From Trichoderma breve (taxonomy: Eukaryota; Ascomycota; Sordariomycetes; Hypocreales; Hypocreaceae), in assembly GCF_028502605.1 (NCBI RefSeq), contig NC_079232.1:3720001-3784000 (forward strand): 64,000 bases of DNA. Direction: 5' to 3'. Under the pieces are notes generated by a model. It saw only the letters and a list, made by a program, of their open reading frames with translations, made no database searches and was not told the DNA's origin. Position 1 is the stretch's first letter. Every line of letters begins with the position of its first letter. Below are positions 46,097 through 57,363 of the stretch, piece by piece. The position numbers and the translations under genes are program-made.

Positions 46097-47081
46097 TTGT
46101 TGAAGGCTGCTTGTTGTACAAATAGTTGCATATACACATAGAATCTAATATGCTCTTTGAATGTACCCATAAACCTGATCACGTCTGGTATACATATTTC
46201 AACTACAGCTCTCCAAGTATCAATTGTCTGCCTTAGCCAAATAAACACCCCGTTTATCTCATCACTCATTAAATTTACTCCCCATCTCTTTGGTGAAACT
46301 CAGTTCCATAGTTTTCAACAACCAGCTCATAAAAAACACATGTTAACTACCACCAAAGAGTTGCAACATTGTCTTACACGACCCCGAGTCATGTTAGCTT
46401 CCACCAACACAATTTACCCGCCAACTCTAAAACCATAGACAAAACAAGTCCCCCAAAAGTCCCTTTGCCTAAATAGCCCCCCCGGCGTGCTTCTTAACCG
46501 TATCCTCTTTGGCCGCTCGGCACCAGATAAGTGCCTCGCCTGCAGATAAGCAAGACACCCTTCCAACAACTGCCTCAACTCGCCTCTTCGGCAATTATAC
46601 CGAGCATCGTTTCTCTGTTCTCCAGAAATATATGGATTTCCCTGGTTTAAAGTAGTGACGAGATTTACCACGCCGTCAGATCTGCCGCTGTGACTGGCTT
46701 GCTGAAGCACAGACTATTCAATTGGCATGGATTAGAGGCTGGGATTAGCATTGCTAGGGTCGCTGGTCTAGACTCTATTTCCCCAGGTTTTCGTCTTACT
46801 TCGTGTCATTGAACGCTTGTTTTGGTGTTTTGGCACTACAGTGATTTGTACTACATTGTTTGTGTACATGGGGAGTTGAGAGGTATTAGACGAATTCTTA
46901 TAAGAGGCGCTGAATGCCAATTGCAACAATGACAGCACAGCATCACAGGATCTCTAGCTCTTCCTGAATCTTGTCTTCATCTGCTCAATCGCAAAGATAT
47001 AGAGGAGAAAAACAGGAAGATTTAATCTTAGAATTACTCCATCAGTCTCTTGTTATCATCCTCCTCCTCCTCTCCATCACA
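46097..47081. other. Upstream region of the MFS transporter
   Basis: No gene recognised; the only ORFs are under 100 codons. A TATA-like CTTATAAGAG occurs near 46898-46907, about 180 bases before the transporter start. The last 40 bases before the ATG are a CTCCTC-rich leader. Confidence 0.5.
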
Positions 47082-48962
47082 ATGGGCCGCCCATCTCAAG
47101 AAGAACCCCCCGTGGAAACCCTCAAACCACAAGCCTACGACATCTCAGACGCCCAAGACGCCAACACCCAAGAACACGACCTGACCTTCTTCCAGGCCCT
47201 CTCGCTCTACCCAACCGGCGTCTTCTGGAGCATCGTCATGTCCACCGCCGTCGTCATGGAGGGCTACGACACCAAGCTCATCGGCACGCTCTTCGCCCAG
47301 CCGACCTTCCAAAGGGCCTTTGGCCAAGAGGTCAAGCCAGGCTCGTACCAGATCTCGGCGCCGTGGCAGACGGGCCTGAGCAATGGTTCGTCGGCGGGCC
47401 AGTTGCTGGGGCTCTTGCTGGCGGGTTATGTGAGCGAGAAGTTTGGGTTTCGCAAGACGATGCTTGCGGGCATGATGGGTGTTATTGGGCTCATCTTTAT
47501 TACTTTTTTTGCTCCCAGTTTGGCTGTTCTCGAAGTTGGACAAGTCTTGTTCGGTAAGCAGCGTATTCCTGTTTGTTGGATTGAGTCAATTGCTCACTTA
47601 TATGGCCACTAGGTATCCCTCTTGGACTGTTTCAGACAATCCCCGTTGTCTATGCTCTTGAAATATCGCCTCTTTGCCTTCGTGCCTATCTCACCAACTA
47701 TGTCAACTTTTGCTGGGTATGACCACTAATAATCCCAAGAAACATGTCAAAAGATTTCAAGCTAACATCTCAAAAGGCCTTTGGTCAACTCATCGCCACC
47801 GGAATCCTCCGCGGCGTCCTCCCCATGACAACCCACTGGGCCTACAGAATCCCATTCGCAGTCCAGTAAATCAAACCCCAAACCCCAACCCCATCTCCTC
47901 CATCATCATCATTCAAACAAACCACTAACACGCTCCCCCATCTAGATGGGTCTGGCCCGTCATCCTCATCCCCGCCATCTTCTTCGCCCCCGAATCCCCC
48001 TGGTGGCTCGTCCGCAAAGGCCGCCTCCAAGACGCCAGAGCCGTCGTCAAGCGTCTCACGTCTGACAAGAACGTCAACTTTGACATTGACAAGAACATCG
48101 CCCTCATGGTCGTCACCACAGAGCGCGAGCGCTCAATCAACGCCGAGACGACGTACCTCGCATGCTTCCAGGGGACAAATCTTCGGCGAACACTCATTGT
48201 TATCGGTATTTACTGTATTCAGACGCTTAATGGTAACCCTCTCCGCGGATACTCGACGTATTTCTATCAACAAGCCGGTCTGCCCACCACGCAAGCCTTT
48301 AACATGACAATCGCAGGCTTTGCAGTCGCCATTGTCGGCGGCTTCTTTTCCGTAAGAACTACTACCCCTATCTCACCCTCTTATATCTTACCGTATAATT
48401 ATTAACCAAAATCTTTCAAAAACAACAGTGGGTTCTGCTCCCCCTCTTCGGCCGCCGCACAATCTACTTCTGGAGTCTCGTCCTCATGTTCATCATCATG
48501 ATCCTCGTCGGCGCCCTCGGCGTCCCGCAATCCAAATCCCCCACGCCCGCCTTCGCCTGGACAATCGGCTCCCTCCTCATCGTCTCCTCGTTCCTCTACA
48601 ATTGCTCCATCGGACCCCTGACCAACACGCTCTGCTCCGAGATCCCCTCTTCTCTGCTCCGCAGCAAGTCCGTCGTTCTCGCTCGCTGGACATACGCTGT
48701 TACTACCATCATCGCCGGTGTTCTCACTCCGTACCAGCTCAATCCCACTGCTTGGAACTGGGGTGCTAAGACGGGCTTGTTTTGGGCTGGTGGTTGTCTT
48801 ATTTCCATTATTTTCACTTACTTCTGCGTTCCTGAGCCCAAGGATCGGACGACGGCTGAGTTGGATATTCTGTTTGAGAGAAGAGTTCCGCCTCGACACT
48901 TTTCCAAGACGCCGGTTGATTTGACCGAGGCTATTTACGGCGATGACGAGAAGAAGATTTAA
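47082..48962 (+). CDS. MFS sugar:proton symporter, alpha-glucoside permease-like
   Basis: Plasma-membrane transporter of the sugar-porter branch of the major facilitator superfamily. The five exons are 47082-47553, 47613-47716, 47777-47865, 47946-48351 and 48429-48962, giving 534 aa. The TM1 start VVMEGYDTKLIG, loop AGYVSEKFGFRKT, PLCLRAYLTNYVNFCW, PESPWWLVRKGR and LFGRRTIYFW match the maltose/alpha-glucoside permease pattern; PESPWWL is typical of that subgroup and differs from PESPRWL of hexose carriers. Twelve TM segments are expected. An upstream in-frame ATG at 46971 would add 37 residues with a stray hydrophobic run; the 47082 start gives a normal cytosolic N-terminus. It faces a Zn2Cys6 regulator convergently. 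The exact sugar is not deducible. Confidence 0.9.
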
Positions 48963-49333
48963 GGTGACTCGACAGAAAAATAAGGATTGAATGATGGCAG
49001 AGCATGATGGGACATATATAAAACGGTGAATAGGTAGTGAATAAATCAATGATGATCCTTGAACTTCCTCTAAACAGAAACTATTTTCCGATCTTTGTAT
49101 CAATTAGATAGTTGCGTGTATCAGTGCACATACCTAAGTACACAATGAATGATAAGTATTGAAAATAGCTACTATTCCTCTGTCCACCAACGCCTCCCAC
49201 TTATGTCAAGTGCCCATTACCCAGCTAAACACATAGATTTCGCATTCCGATATTTCCCATTAGCCCTGCAACCTGATATTTGCACCTTGAAATTTCATTT
49301 TTGCTCAAGAACCCATCACTCCACGCCACGTCC
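48963..49333. other. Convergent 3' region, MFS transporter and Zn2Cys6 regulator
   Basis: A short AT-rich stretch shared by two 3' ends. Nothing else is seen in it. Confidence 0.5.
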
Positions 49334-51130
49334 TCACAGAAACGGAGGTGGCACCCCAAAATACCACATACAGAAAAACTTGGACGTAACCCTCCTCTCC
49401 TTTCTCAGCTGTGCCTCTGACAGCTCTCTGCCAAACGCAGCGAAAAAGTCGCTCCGGCAGATGGGATTCTTGATCTTCTCTAGCCGTTCCACAGCCCACT
49501 GATTCTCCTCTTTGTCCATGCATTCAATGGCGTATAAGAACAATGGACGGAGATAGCCCGTCTTCAAAACGCCTCCCTCCTGAGCATTCCAATCTCCGTC
49601 AACGATTTCTCGTAGATGGTGCATCGCTTGTCTGGACTCTGCAGATTTGGAAATGGGATCTCCTAAGACGCGACCGATTTCGATAAACTCCGCATGGTAC
49701 GCCGCATTGGCCATTCCGACCAGTGCAATGATAGGGTCAGCAACCTTTGGTGCAAGGTGAGCACGCAGGTCCTCGGGGGTTTGGCGCTGGGTGGCACAAC
49801 GATTGCCCCAAAGAGTGTGCAGTCGAGCACTGACGTGTGACATTTGTTCGACGACATCTTTTTGGTCCACGCCAGTGGTGCGTGAGCGGTGGTAATGGGT
49901 CATTTGCGCAATTTCACCAGATATCATCTGAAGCCGGAAATAAAAGTCGAATATTGGAGTTGTGAGCATCTCATATATATGTGTCGAAGTATCTGGAGGG
50001 TCGTTCAATGGCGCAGCAATGTTGGGCATGCTCTCGCCGCAACTGGAGAAGAGTTCATAAACATCATCTGAGACAAGTCCCGTACCTCCACCGCGAATTG
50101 TTGTTGTATGAAGTAGCCTCAGCCAAGCTACAATTCTAATTGCAAGCGGGCTTGATGGAAGTTGGTCTTGCGTCCACGCCCTTAGCCCCGTGAGAAACAC
50201 CTCGCCTGGCTCTCTGAGGAGAGGGACCGTTTCGTAATACTGTACAATGTCGAATAAAGACAAAAGAAACACTGTGATCAAGACGACGTCAAAATCTTGG
50301 TAACTATCGGCCAAGAGCTCTTCGTATCTCGACCTGGCAGACTGATAGAGGTACATAGCCTTAGACAGTGGCAGACCATATATCTGCCCCTTGTAAAGCG
50401 TAGCAAGAGCTACAATCGCCTCGGCCACGGCATCATTGCGTATGCCAACTTCGGCAACTTGAGCCTTCATGCGCCGCCAATTGACGGCATCAAAGGGAGT
50501 AATGGCGGGGCAATCGACGCTCTCAACGAAGAATGACACCGACGGCTGCAGAGGCACCTCGCGAATAGCTAAAACATCGATGGTGGTTGTGAGCTCTATA
50601 TCACGGGATATCAATGTTGTTGGTGAAGCTGGCTCGAACTCAGCATCATCTGTGGCGCCGGATATGGCATCTTGCCGCAACGCCTTCTCCAGACGAGCGG
50701 TAATATCCACGATGGAGCTATCAGGCGATTGAAACGGATTCGTTGCGGCGCCATCCGCAATGCTGAACTCGCCATCAAGCGAGATCCCCTGTATAAATCC
50801 AACTTCCTTTCCTTCAGACAACGGACTTGGATACTGTTGTGAGGCCAGTTCCACTTCTGCAGTCTGCCCCAAACCGGGAGTAGTAGCTGTGATATCGGCA
50901 GATCCGTCCGGTGTGAGCTGCTCCGGGGTCTGAGGTGCCGCGCCGCTGGCCTGCTGATTCTTCCTCGGCTTATATACGCAGCGCCGCTTCAGCCTCGTGC
51001 AATTATGACAGACGGGCCGGAGCTCGTCACATTTGACTTTTCTCGACCGGCAGGTGAGGCAGCCGCTCCGGACTCGGCCCCGATAGGGCTGCTGCTGCGC
51101 TCCGGAGCTCCTTGGCTCTAGGGTCTGCAT
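49334..51130 (-). CDS. Zn2Cys6 transcription factor with fungal-specific TF domain 2
   Basis: Nuclear regulator of 598 aa in one exon. The zinc cluster has cysteines at residues 24, 27, 34, 41, 44 and 51 (GCLTCRSRKVKC then VCHNCTRLKRRC), preceded by an Arg-rich stretch. An acidic, low-complexity linker follows, then a long helical domain of the PF11951 (Fungal_trans_2) type across about residues 210-590, including SYQDFDVVLITVFLLSLFDIVQ. Regulators of this group often control metabolic genes. It lies tail to tail with an alpha-glucoside-permease-like transporter, so control of that gene is possible but unproven. The start is the ATG closest to the zinc cluster. Confidence 0.9.
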   Translation of the reverse strand: MQTLEPRSSGAQQQPYRGRVRSGCLTCRSRKVKCDELRPVCHNCTRLKRRCVYKPRKNQQASGAAPQTPEQLTPDGSADITATTPGLGQTAEVELASQQYPSPLSEGKEVGFIQGISLDGEFSIADGAATNPFQSPDSSIVDITARLEKALRQDAISGATDDAEFEPASPTTLISRDIELTTTIDVLAIREVPLQPSVSFFVESVDCPAITPFDAVNWRRMKAQVAEVGIRNDAVAEAIVALATLYKGQIYGLPLSKAMYLYQSARSRYEELLADSYQDFDVVLITVFLLSLFDIVQYYETVPLLREPGEVFLTGLRAWTQDQLPSSPLAIRIVAWLRLLHTTTIRGGGTGLVSDDVYELFSSCGESMPNIAAPLNDPPDTSTHIYEMLTTPIFDFYFRLQMISGEIAQMTHYHRSRTTGVDQKDVVEQMSHVSARLHTLWGNRCATQRQTPEDLRAHLAPKVADPIIALVGMANAAYHAEFIEIGRVLGDPISKSAESRQAMHHLREIVDGDWNAQEGGVLKTGYLRPLFLYAIECMDKEENQWAVERLEKIKNPICRSDFFAAFGRELSEAQLRKERRVTSKFFCMWYFGVPPPFL

Positions 51131-51819
51131 AATAGCGGATCCGGCTCCGATCCGGCCTCACGATGCATCTGAAGCGGGAGGAATCTCGGTGACTGGAATA
51201 GGTATGTAGGAAGGGGATAAAGCGAGGTTTGGATTACATACTGAAGTCCATCTCCGGCTTAGCAGAGGGAGAAACTGTAGCTGTATACGGGTATTGCTAC
51301 CTGTGTAAGTAGGTACAATCACGTGGGGCTGTACATTTGGGGGAGGGGGCAATTGGGCAATTAGCCTGGTCAGCACTTGCCTGAAGCCATTCTGCACGTT
51401 CTGAGGAAGGAGGGGCCCCGATGAGACGGTGAGGGGAAGCTTCCTGGGGGAAACGCGAGTCAAAAACGTGCTTGATTTAGGCGTTGCAACTTGCTAGCGA
51501 GATGGAACGATTCCCACTGCCGTTTCGGGCAAGAATGGCGCCTTATCTCTAGCCGAGGACGGGGCTTATCTGCTGCCGACGAACCTTGATGGCCTTACTT
51601 ACACGGCTGAATGTCAATGTTAAGATTCATCTTTTGTGAGAAAACCAAGTGTTCATTATTCTGGAGATTTATATCAATCTGTATGACAAAAACACAGAAA
51701 ATGGTTAAAATGGAATCCACTCGAAATGTGTATATGATGCTCAAAACACGCCCCTTTACTCCCTCTCCTCGTCCTAGTTCTCTGCTTCAGGCACAAGATC
51801 CAATGCCAATCGATCCAAA
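51131..51819. other. Divergent intergenic region, Zn2Cys6 regulator and IMPase-like gene
   Basis: It contains both promoters. The minus-strand ORF at 51158-51463 is featureless. A short upstream ORF (51803-51853) overlaps the start of the next gene and is described in the findings. Confidence 0.5.
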
Positions 51820-52853
51820 ATGGAGTCCACTACAAATTCAAGCAGTAATTTGACATTACAAGACCTCCAAACTCTCCGTAGCCGCCTCATAGCCATCGCC
51901 AAAGAAGCCGGCACCATTATCCTCTCCGCCAACCCAACACCCCTCACAACCTCTTCCAAGAAAAACAGTCCGTCCACTCACCATCCACTTTGTCCTTTCA
52001 CTAAACACCACTAACCCATAAAACGAATCTGCTTTTCACAGCCGCCGACATAGTCACCCAAACAGACAAAGCAGTCGAGTCCCTCATCCGCACAGACCTC
52101 GCCTCCCACTACCCTTCCTTCGCCTTCATCGGCGAAGAGACGTACCATCCCGGCCAAACCATCACCGACGATCCAACCTTCATCGTCGACCCCATCGACG
52201 GCACATCCAACTTCGTCCACGGCTTCCCCGACGTCGCCGTCTCCATCGCCCTCGTCGTGAACAAAGTTCCCACTGTAGGCGTCGTCTACAACCCCTTTCG
52301 CGACGAGCTCTGGTCCGCCATCAAAGGCCACGGCGCATATCACACCACACAAGCCAGCAACATCATCAACACCACCACTACCAACAACAATGACATCTCT
52401 AGCTTTGAAAATCAGCTCTCTCCCAAATCTTCCCTCTTAGGCCTCTCCCCCGCCTGCATCGCCATCGAGTTCGGCTCAGACCGTCAAGGCCCCAACTTCG
52501 CCCTCAACCTCAAAGTCTTCACCACCCTCCTCCGCACCGCCTCCGACGGCGGCCGCTTCGTGAACTCCCTGCGCTGCTCCGGCTCCGCCGCCATCGCAAT
52601 TTGCCGCGTCGCCGCCGGCCAGCAGGACGCCTTCTGGGAGTGCGGCTCCTGGGCCTGGGACGTTGCCGCCGCTTGGTGCGTCCTCGTCGAGGCGGGCGGT
52701 GTCATGGTCGATGGGCATCCCGGGGGCTGGAATCCTCCCGTCGACAATCGGAGGTATCTCGCTGTGAGGCCGGCTACGGCAGGGCAGAGGGAGTTTGTGG
52801 AGGAGTTTTGGGACGTAATTGGCGATGACCGCTCGACGTATGGGCCTCCTTGA
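51820..52853 (+). CDS. Inositol monophosphatase-family phosphatase
   Basis: Mg-dependent, lithium-sensitive-type phosphatase of the IMPase family, 319 aa; relatives dephosphorylate inositol phosphates, and QutG of quinate clusters belongs here. Exon 1 is 51820-51967 and exon 2 is 52042-52853. The donor reads GTCCGT, which is unusual, but only this site joins in frame to give KKNTADIVTQTDKAVE, the conserved N-terminal block. The metal-binding motif DPIDGTSNFVHGFP and the C-terminal WDVAAAWCVLVEAGG motif are intact, and GEE supplies the third metal ligand. A Thr/Asn-rich insertion (TTTTNNND) lies in the middle. No quinate genes are nearby, so inositol phosphate is the default substrate guess. 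Confidence 0.9.
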
Positions 52854-53275
52854 TGGCTGCGTTCTACTTTCATAGTTGTGATAGTCCATCATGTGCAAGT
52901 ATTCAAGTATATAAATAATATTATCATATATTTCAATCCTGATCTTTATATCATCCATCATAAAAGGAGCGTGTTCATTCATCCTTGTGATCCGTTAACC
53001 CCCTTTATCCAAAAATCCAATGCCCTTCATTAAGCAGTCTATAGGATATCATCCAAACAAGACATGCAAGACATTAAAAAGAAACCAAACAACCATTCTA
53101 CCGAGGACTCTCTAGGTAGATGTACCAAAAAGGCATCAAAACTCATTAAAGACATCATTTCTCCCACAATATATGCATCTCCTCAAGACCAATCAAATCG
53201 GCGCTCTTTTGCTCCTAATTCATCGAAAGAGCCCATATTTTACACCAAAGAATTCAAACTGTTTTGTTTGTCTTT
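52854..53275. other. Convergent 3' region, IMPase-like and GH17 genes
   Basis: AT-rich and shared by two 3' ends. No gene or structured RNA was recognised. Confidence 0.5.
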
Positions 53276-54826
53276 TTACAGAGCAAAAGCGGCGACAGCA
53301 ATAGCGGCAGCGGCAGCTCCGAAAGAGCTCAGCTTGTTGCCATTGCTTCCAGGAACATTAGTCGAGGAAGCAGTGGCGCTTGATCCAGGACCAGTGGGAG
53401 AGCCTCCAGTACCAGTGGTCACAGTGACGTTAGAACTGGGGAAGGGGACAGAAGTAGAAAGGGTGGTAGCAGGGGCGGAAGTGACTGAAGCACCGCCAGT
53501 GGGCTGCTGCTCAGAAGCAGAGGTCTGAGAGCCCGAGGAACCAGTAGTTTGAGCCTCCGAGGTCGTGGTCTGCTGCTCTTCCGAGGTAGTAGACTGCGGC
53601 GGGGGAGCAGCAGTAGTCGTCGACTGAGAGCCAGAGTCGGTGGTGGTGGTCTGAGAGTCGGAGGAGCTAGTAGACTGAGAGTCGGAGCTGGTAGACTGAG
53701 GCTCTGAGTTAGTAGTTGAAGAGACAGGGGTGGAGCTGGAGCTGGAGCTGGAGCTGGACTCGGAGGTGGGAGTGGTAGCGGGAGTAGTAACCTTGGTGGA
53801 CGAAGCAGCAGCAGAGGAAGTAGCGGGCTTGCTAGAGGCTGCAGAAGACGAAGCCGGGTTGCCTGGGTTGGTATCGACGTTCTTACAAGAAAGATCGAAC
53901 AGGGGCGTCTCGGTCAGCGTGCTGCCGATGAGGCCAAAGCTGGGGTTGGGAGCGTCGGGAGCGGCATCCTGGAGGGTGTACCACCAGACGTTGGTCTTGC
54001 CAAAGTTGGGGCAGCCAACTTGCTCCCAGTAGCTACGGGCGTTGGCCGTAGAGGCAATGGCAGCACCAGAGCTCACGCCGTTGACGGGCCAGCCAGTCTC
54101 AGTGACCCAGACCTCCTTGCCGGGGCCGGCGTTCTGGATCTTTTGCAGAGCGGCCTCATACAGGGACTTGGCGTTGGAAATGCTGTTGGCATTGGTGTTC
54201 TCATAGTAAGGGTATGTGTCCATGCCGAGCCAGTCAACGGCATCGACGACGGGCTTGTTCGAGTCCAGCACCCAGGCGTTCCAAGTATCGACGTGGCCGA
54301 TGGGGACGTCAGACAAACAAGAGCCCTTGATGGTGTCGCGGACCTGGTTGATGTAGTTGACCAGAGTTCCGGGCTGAGCTCCAGGGCCGGCATTGGAGGC
54401 AACACCAGTGGGAGTGATTCGGTACAGATCCTCGCTACCAATGGAGATACCAGCAACAAGGCCGTCAAGCTTGCCGCAGTACTGGCTAATGGTGGCCTTG
54501 AGAGCAGCAATCTCGTTGGCAAAGGCAGCATCACCGCCAGACGCCCACAGACCAAAGAGCAGGCTGGTCTTTGTGTTGATGGCAGCGGGAATAGCAGAAA
54601 TTGGCGAGTTGGGAGTGCCGCCCTGGATCATGGTGTACAGACGGGCACTGGTGAAGGCGCCATCAGTGCCATCGAGACCAGCAGCGGTCTTGAACTCGGC
54701 CTCGAAATCAGTCTGGGCCTTGGGCGCACCGTTGGTAAAGGTCGAGCCGTAGTTGAAGCCCTGGTAAGCGGCGTTGACGGCCGAAATGGCCGTAGCCAGA
54801 GTGAGAAGAGTGGATGAAGAAGGCAT
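53276..54826 (-). CDS. GPI-anchored GH17 endo-1,3-beta-glucanase (EglC-like)
   Basis: Cell-wall-remodelling glucanase, one exon, 516 aa. It has a signal peptide (residues 1 to about 19, ending SAVNA), then a GH17 catalytic domain to about residue 330. The acid/base Glu is at about 132 in ISIGSEDLY and the nucleophile Glu at about 243 in WVTETGWP. The following 150 residues are Ser/Thr/Gln-rich and repetitive, a heavily O-glycosylated wall-spanning stalk. A C-terminal hydrophobic tail ([13 protein letters not shown]) after SNGNK fits GPI attachment. The true ATG is at 54826; the open frame reaches 15 bases further only through a TTG. The C-rich third codon positions are typical of a highly expressed secreted protein. 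Confidence 0.94.
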   Translation of the reverse strand: MPSSSTLLTLATAISAVNAAYQGFNYGSTFTNGAPKAQTDFEAEFKTAAGLDGTDGAFTSARLYTMIQGGTPNSPISAIPAAINTKTSLLFGLWASGGDAAFANEIAALKATISQYCGKLDGLVAGISIGSEDLYRITPTGVASNAGPGAQPGTLVNYINQVRDTIKGSCLSDVPIGHVDTWNAWVLDSNKPVVDAVDWLGMDTYPYYENTNANSISNAKSLYEAALQKIQNAGPGKEVWVTETGWPVNGVSSGAAIASTANARSYWEQVGCPNFGKTNVWWYTLQDAAPDAPNPSFGLIGSTLTETPLFDLSCKNVDTNPGNPASSSAASSKPATSSAAASSTKVTTPATTPTSESSSSSSSSSTPVSSTTNSEPQSTSSDSQSTSSSDSQTTTTDSGSQSTTTAAPPPQSTTSEEQQTTTSEAQTTGSSGSQTSASEQQPTGGASVTSAPATTLSTSVPFPSSNVTVTTGTGGSPTGPGSSATASSTNVPGSNGNKLSSFGAAAAAIAVAAFAL

Positions 54827-57363
54827 TTTTCTTTTACTCAAATCCAGTAAAATATCTCAAGTCGATAATATATGCTTTCTGATTCCTCTCTATACGGCGG
54901 GAGATCCGGATTAAACGAGACGGAAACCCGGAGTTTGAGGTGGCGATATCAGGCGTCGTCGGTTCCCAAAAAAGCGAACGAGATGGAAGCCGAGGCAGAA
55001 ACAAGCGAATGTCCTTGCAAGAATATAGCTTGACGATGTTACTCGTTGCTATATCACAGGTCAAAAGCGAAGGGACGAGGTCAGCAGCCACGAGGGGATG
55101 GAGAGACCAAGAAACAACGAAGGATGAGATGGTATAAGAAGAAGAAAAAGAGCGGGAAAGAAAAAAAAAGAAAAAAAAGGAGAAGCCAGCCTTGAAAAGG
55201 AAAGCCAGAGAACAACGTCAGCCAGCGGGAGAGCGGAGTTGACTGGAGTTGGGATACGAGATTCTGGCGTGGATGCCGAAAAAAGCAAGGCACCGATGCA
55301 CAAATGCACCCACTCCAGCTGGCACCACCACGTTGCCACACCACCGCCTCTTGTTTCTTTTCAACTTTTCTTCTTTCGTCAGCTCGTCTCCGTCTTTGTG
55401 TGGTGCTCCATTGCTCCATTGCTCGATTTTTCTCAAAAGCCTACGTACGTCGATCGTCTCTAGTTGCTCTAAATCAAGCCACAGGGGTTCAAGCGTCACA
55501 GGTTTCTTCAATTCCGTTTTTCTTTTCTTTCTCTCTTTCTCTCTCTCCCTTTTATTTTTATTTTTCATTTATTCTTTAAGAATATTAATTCGTACGCCTT
55601 CCCTTCCCAACGCAAGATATGTCATCATCGCCAACAGCAAGAGGTTTCTAATGGCGTGCAAACTTGGGAGAATCACAAGCACAAGCAGTGACAGCACGAT
55701 GGAGGCTACTAACTCGAATAGTTAGTGTCTCCATGCAGGTACGGCTAAAAAAGCCTGTGGCCCCCGAGCCTTTGGACTTTTTCTTTGTGCGTTAGCGGGA
55801 GCCACAGCGCGGGATTCCGAAGAGCCGGAAGGATGGTAATGTAGCAAGGACGGTATGTACAAAGATGAGAATTCCAACGTTGACAGCCTTTGTCGAGATA
55901 GGGTTGTGTTTACTTGATAGTAAATAGTAGCAGTATAGGCCTAGATGCCAGCGTTTTTAGGTGGCCATGCAACTTGTTTGGTGCTGGCGGCTAAATGGAA
56001 TACGATGCTTGACTGCCCTTTTGGTGAACACGAGGTCACGAGGGGGCATTTGTATGGAGTACTGAGGTCTGCGGTGGTTGGTCTTTCGGAGTATTTTTCT
56101 CTGCTAGTTGAGCTGAGTGGCCTTGTGATGACAGCGAGGATGAGAGTTATGCTGTGCCTAGATGGTAGACTATTATGCTCGGTGTTCACTATGTTTGGGA
56201 TACTCGTACACACAAGGCGGCATCTTGCATCTAAGACGGGCGAGAGACAGACTCGTACAGGCATCTGTCAGTGAGTGTTAGCGCCCACGAGTGAACCGGG
56301 GGGATGCCGGGCAGCCGCTGTGGCGTTTTTTGTTTGGGCTGTGCTATTTTCTCTCTCTTTGCAGGGGATCGAGAGAGATGACGTGGTGGGTGAATTTGGG
56401 TGTCACGTTGTTGGTATCGTATTGATCCCTGGCGGCCTCGTTCCATCGACGATCTACAGCATCGACGATGGGTCATGACATGATTGCTATGGCATGGACA
56501 ATGACGTCGTTTTCGCCATTCCGTCTTGGCAGAGTATGGCATGAGCTGAATCCAGTACTAGGCCAACTGCAGAGAGGCATTTTCTTTTCGCGTGTGTCTT
56601 CGTCTTCTTCCCTCTTCCGTGGGCCGCTCCACCGCGACCAGCAAACCGGCTTGCTCCATCCTGGGTTTCCACTGCTTCGGTGGGCCGAGTTACGGCCGTT
56701 GCCAATGAGTTGCAGCCATGGTTGGAGCATAACGACTGCAGCTTGCTTGCAGACTGAGCACTTTAGCATACCCTGTAGCTTGTACGCGTGGAGTGTTTTT
56801 GTGTGCTAATCATTCCTCCAGTCTCGGTTCCTTTGCAGACCACTTGCCAGGAAACCTTGATCGGAACGGGATGAACTTGATCCAACTAGCTGACTGCGGT
56901 CGAACCGGATGAACTTGATCAATCTGGGCGGCCCTGATCAAATAAGCTGAGTTTAAATGACATGTACATGTAGACTAGATAGGTCAGTAAACAGAGCGGT
57001 TTGCAAAGAAAAAAGAAGGGAATCGACAAATGACCAACACACAGAATCAAACGATCCGCACACGCTTATCACTCTAAACTCATGTAGAGCAGTGCTCTTA
57101 TTCTCCTCACGTAGGTACTGGTATGCACATATTCATTTTGCGGTCACCTCTTTACTTGACACATCACGTGACCAGCAAGGGTTAGGTACTTCGACTTACT
57201 TAATACTGCTTGCCGGTCTCGGCCCCTCCATAGCTTCGGCCCCTCCAAAGTTTTCCCGTATGACTATTGCACCCCTCCACGCCAATTGACTGTACATCGA
57301 TATCTTGGAAGCGCGCAGCAACTTCAATCGGCATACCTACGATATTCAATAATCGTGGTCATC
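54827..57363. other. Divergent 2.5-kb region, GH17 glucanase and argininosuccinate lyase
   Basis: No credible gene. The first 750 bases are purine/pyrimidine-skewed and suit the glucanase promoter and leader. The rest contains chance ORFs of up to about 115 codons. An imperfect direct repeat lies at 56858-56922. Confidence 0.5.
56858..56922. repeat. Imperfect direct repeat, about 26 bp
   Basis: Two copies sharing GGATGAACTTGATC (56869-56882 and 56907-56920), each preceded by a TCGxAxCGG-like word. They may be a binding-site pair or a remnant of a local duplication. Confidence 0.6.

Noticed and set aside
46971..47081. 37-residue upstream extension of the MFS transporter
   Set aside because: It adds a hydrophobic run before the normal cytosolic N-terminus and contains the CTCCTC-rich leader.
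54020..54817. 265-codon plus-strand ORF over the GH17 gene
   Set aside because: Antisense shadow caused by C-rich third positions on the coding strand.
55480..55500. Possible tRNA B-box (GGGGTTCAAGC)
   Set aside because: No matching A-box or cloverleaf arms nearby; no tRNA could be supported anywhere in the window.
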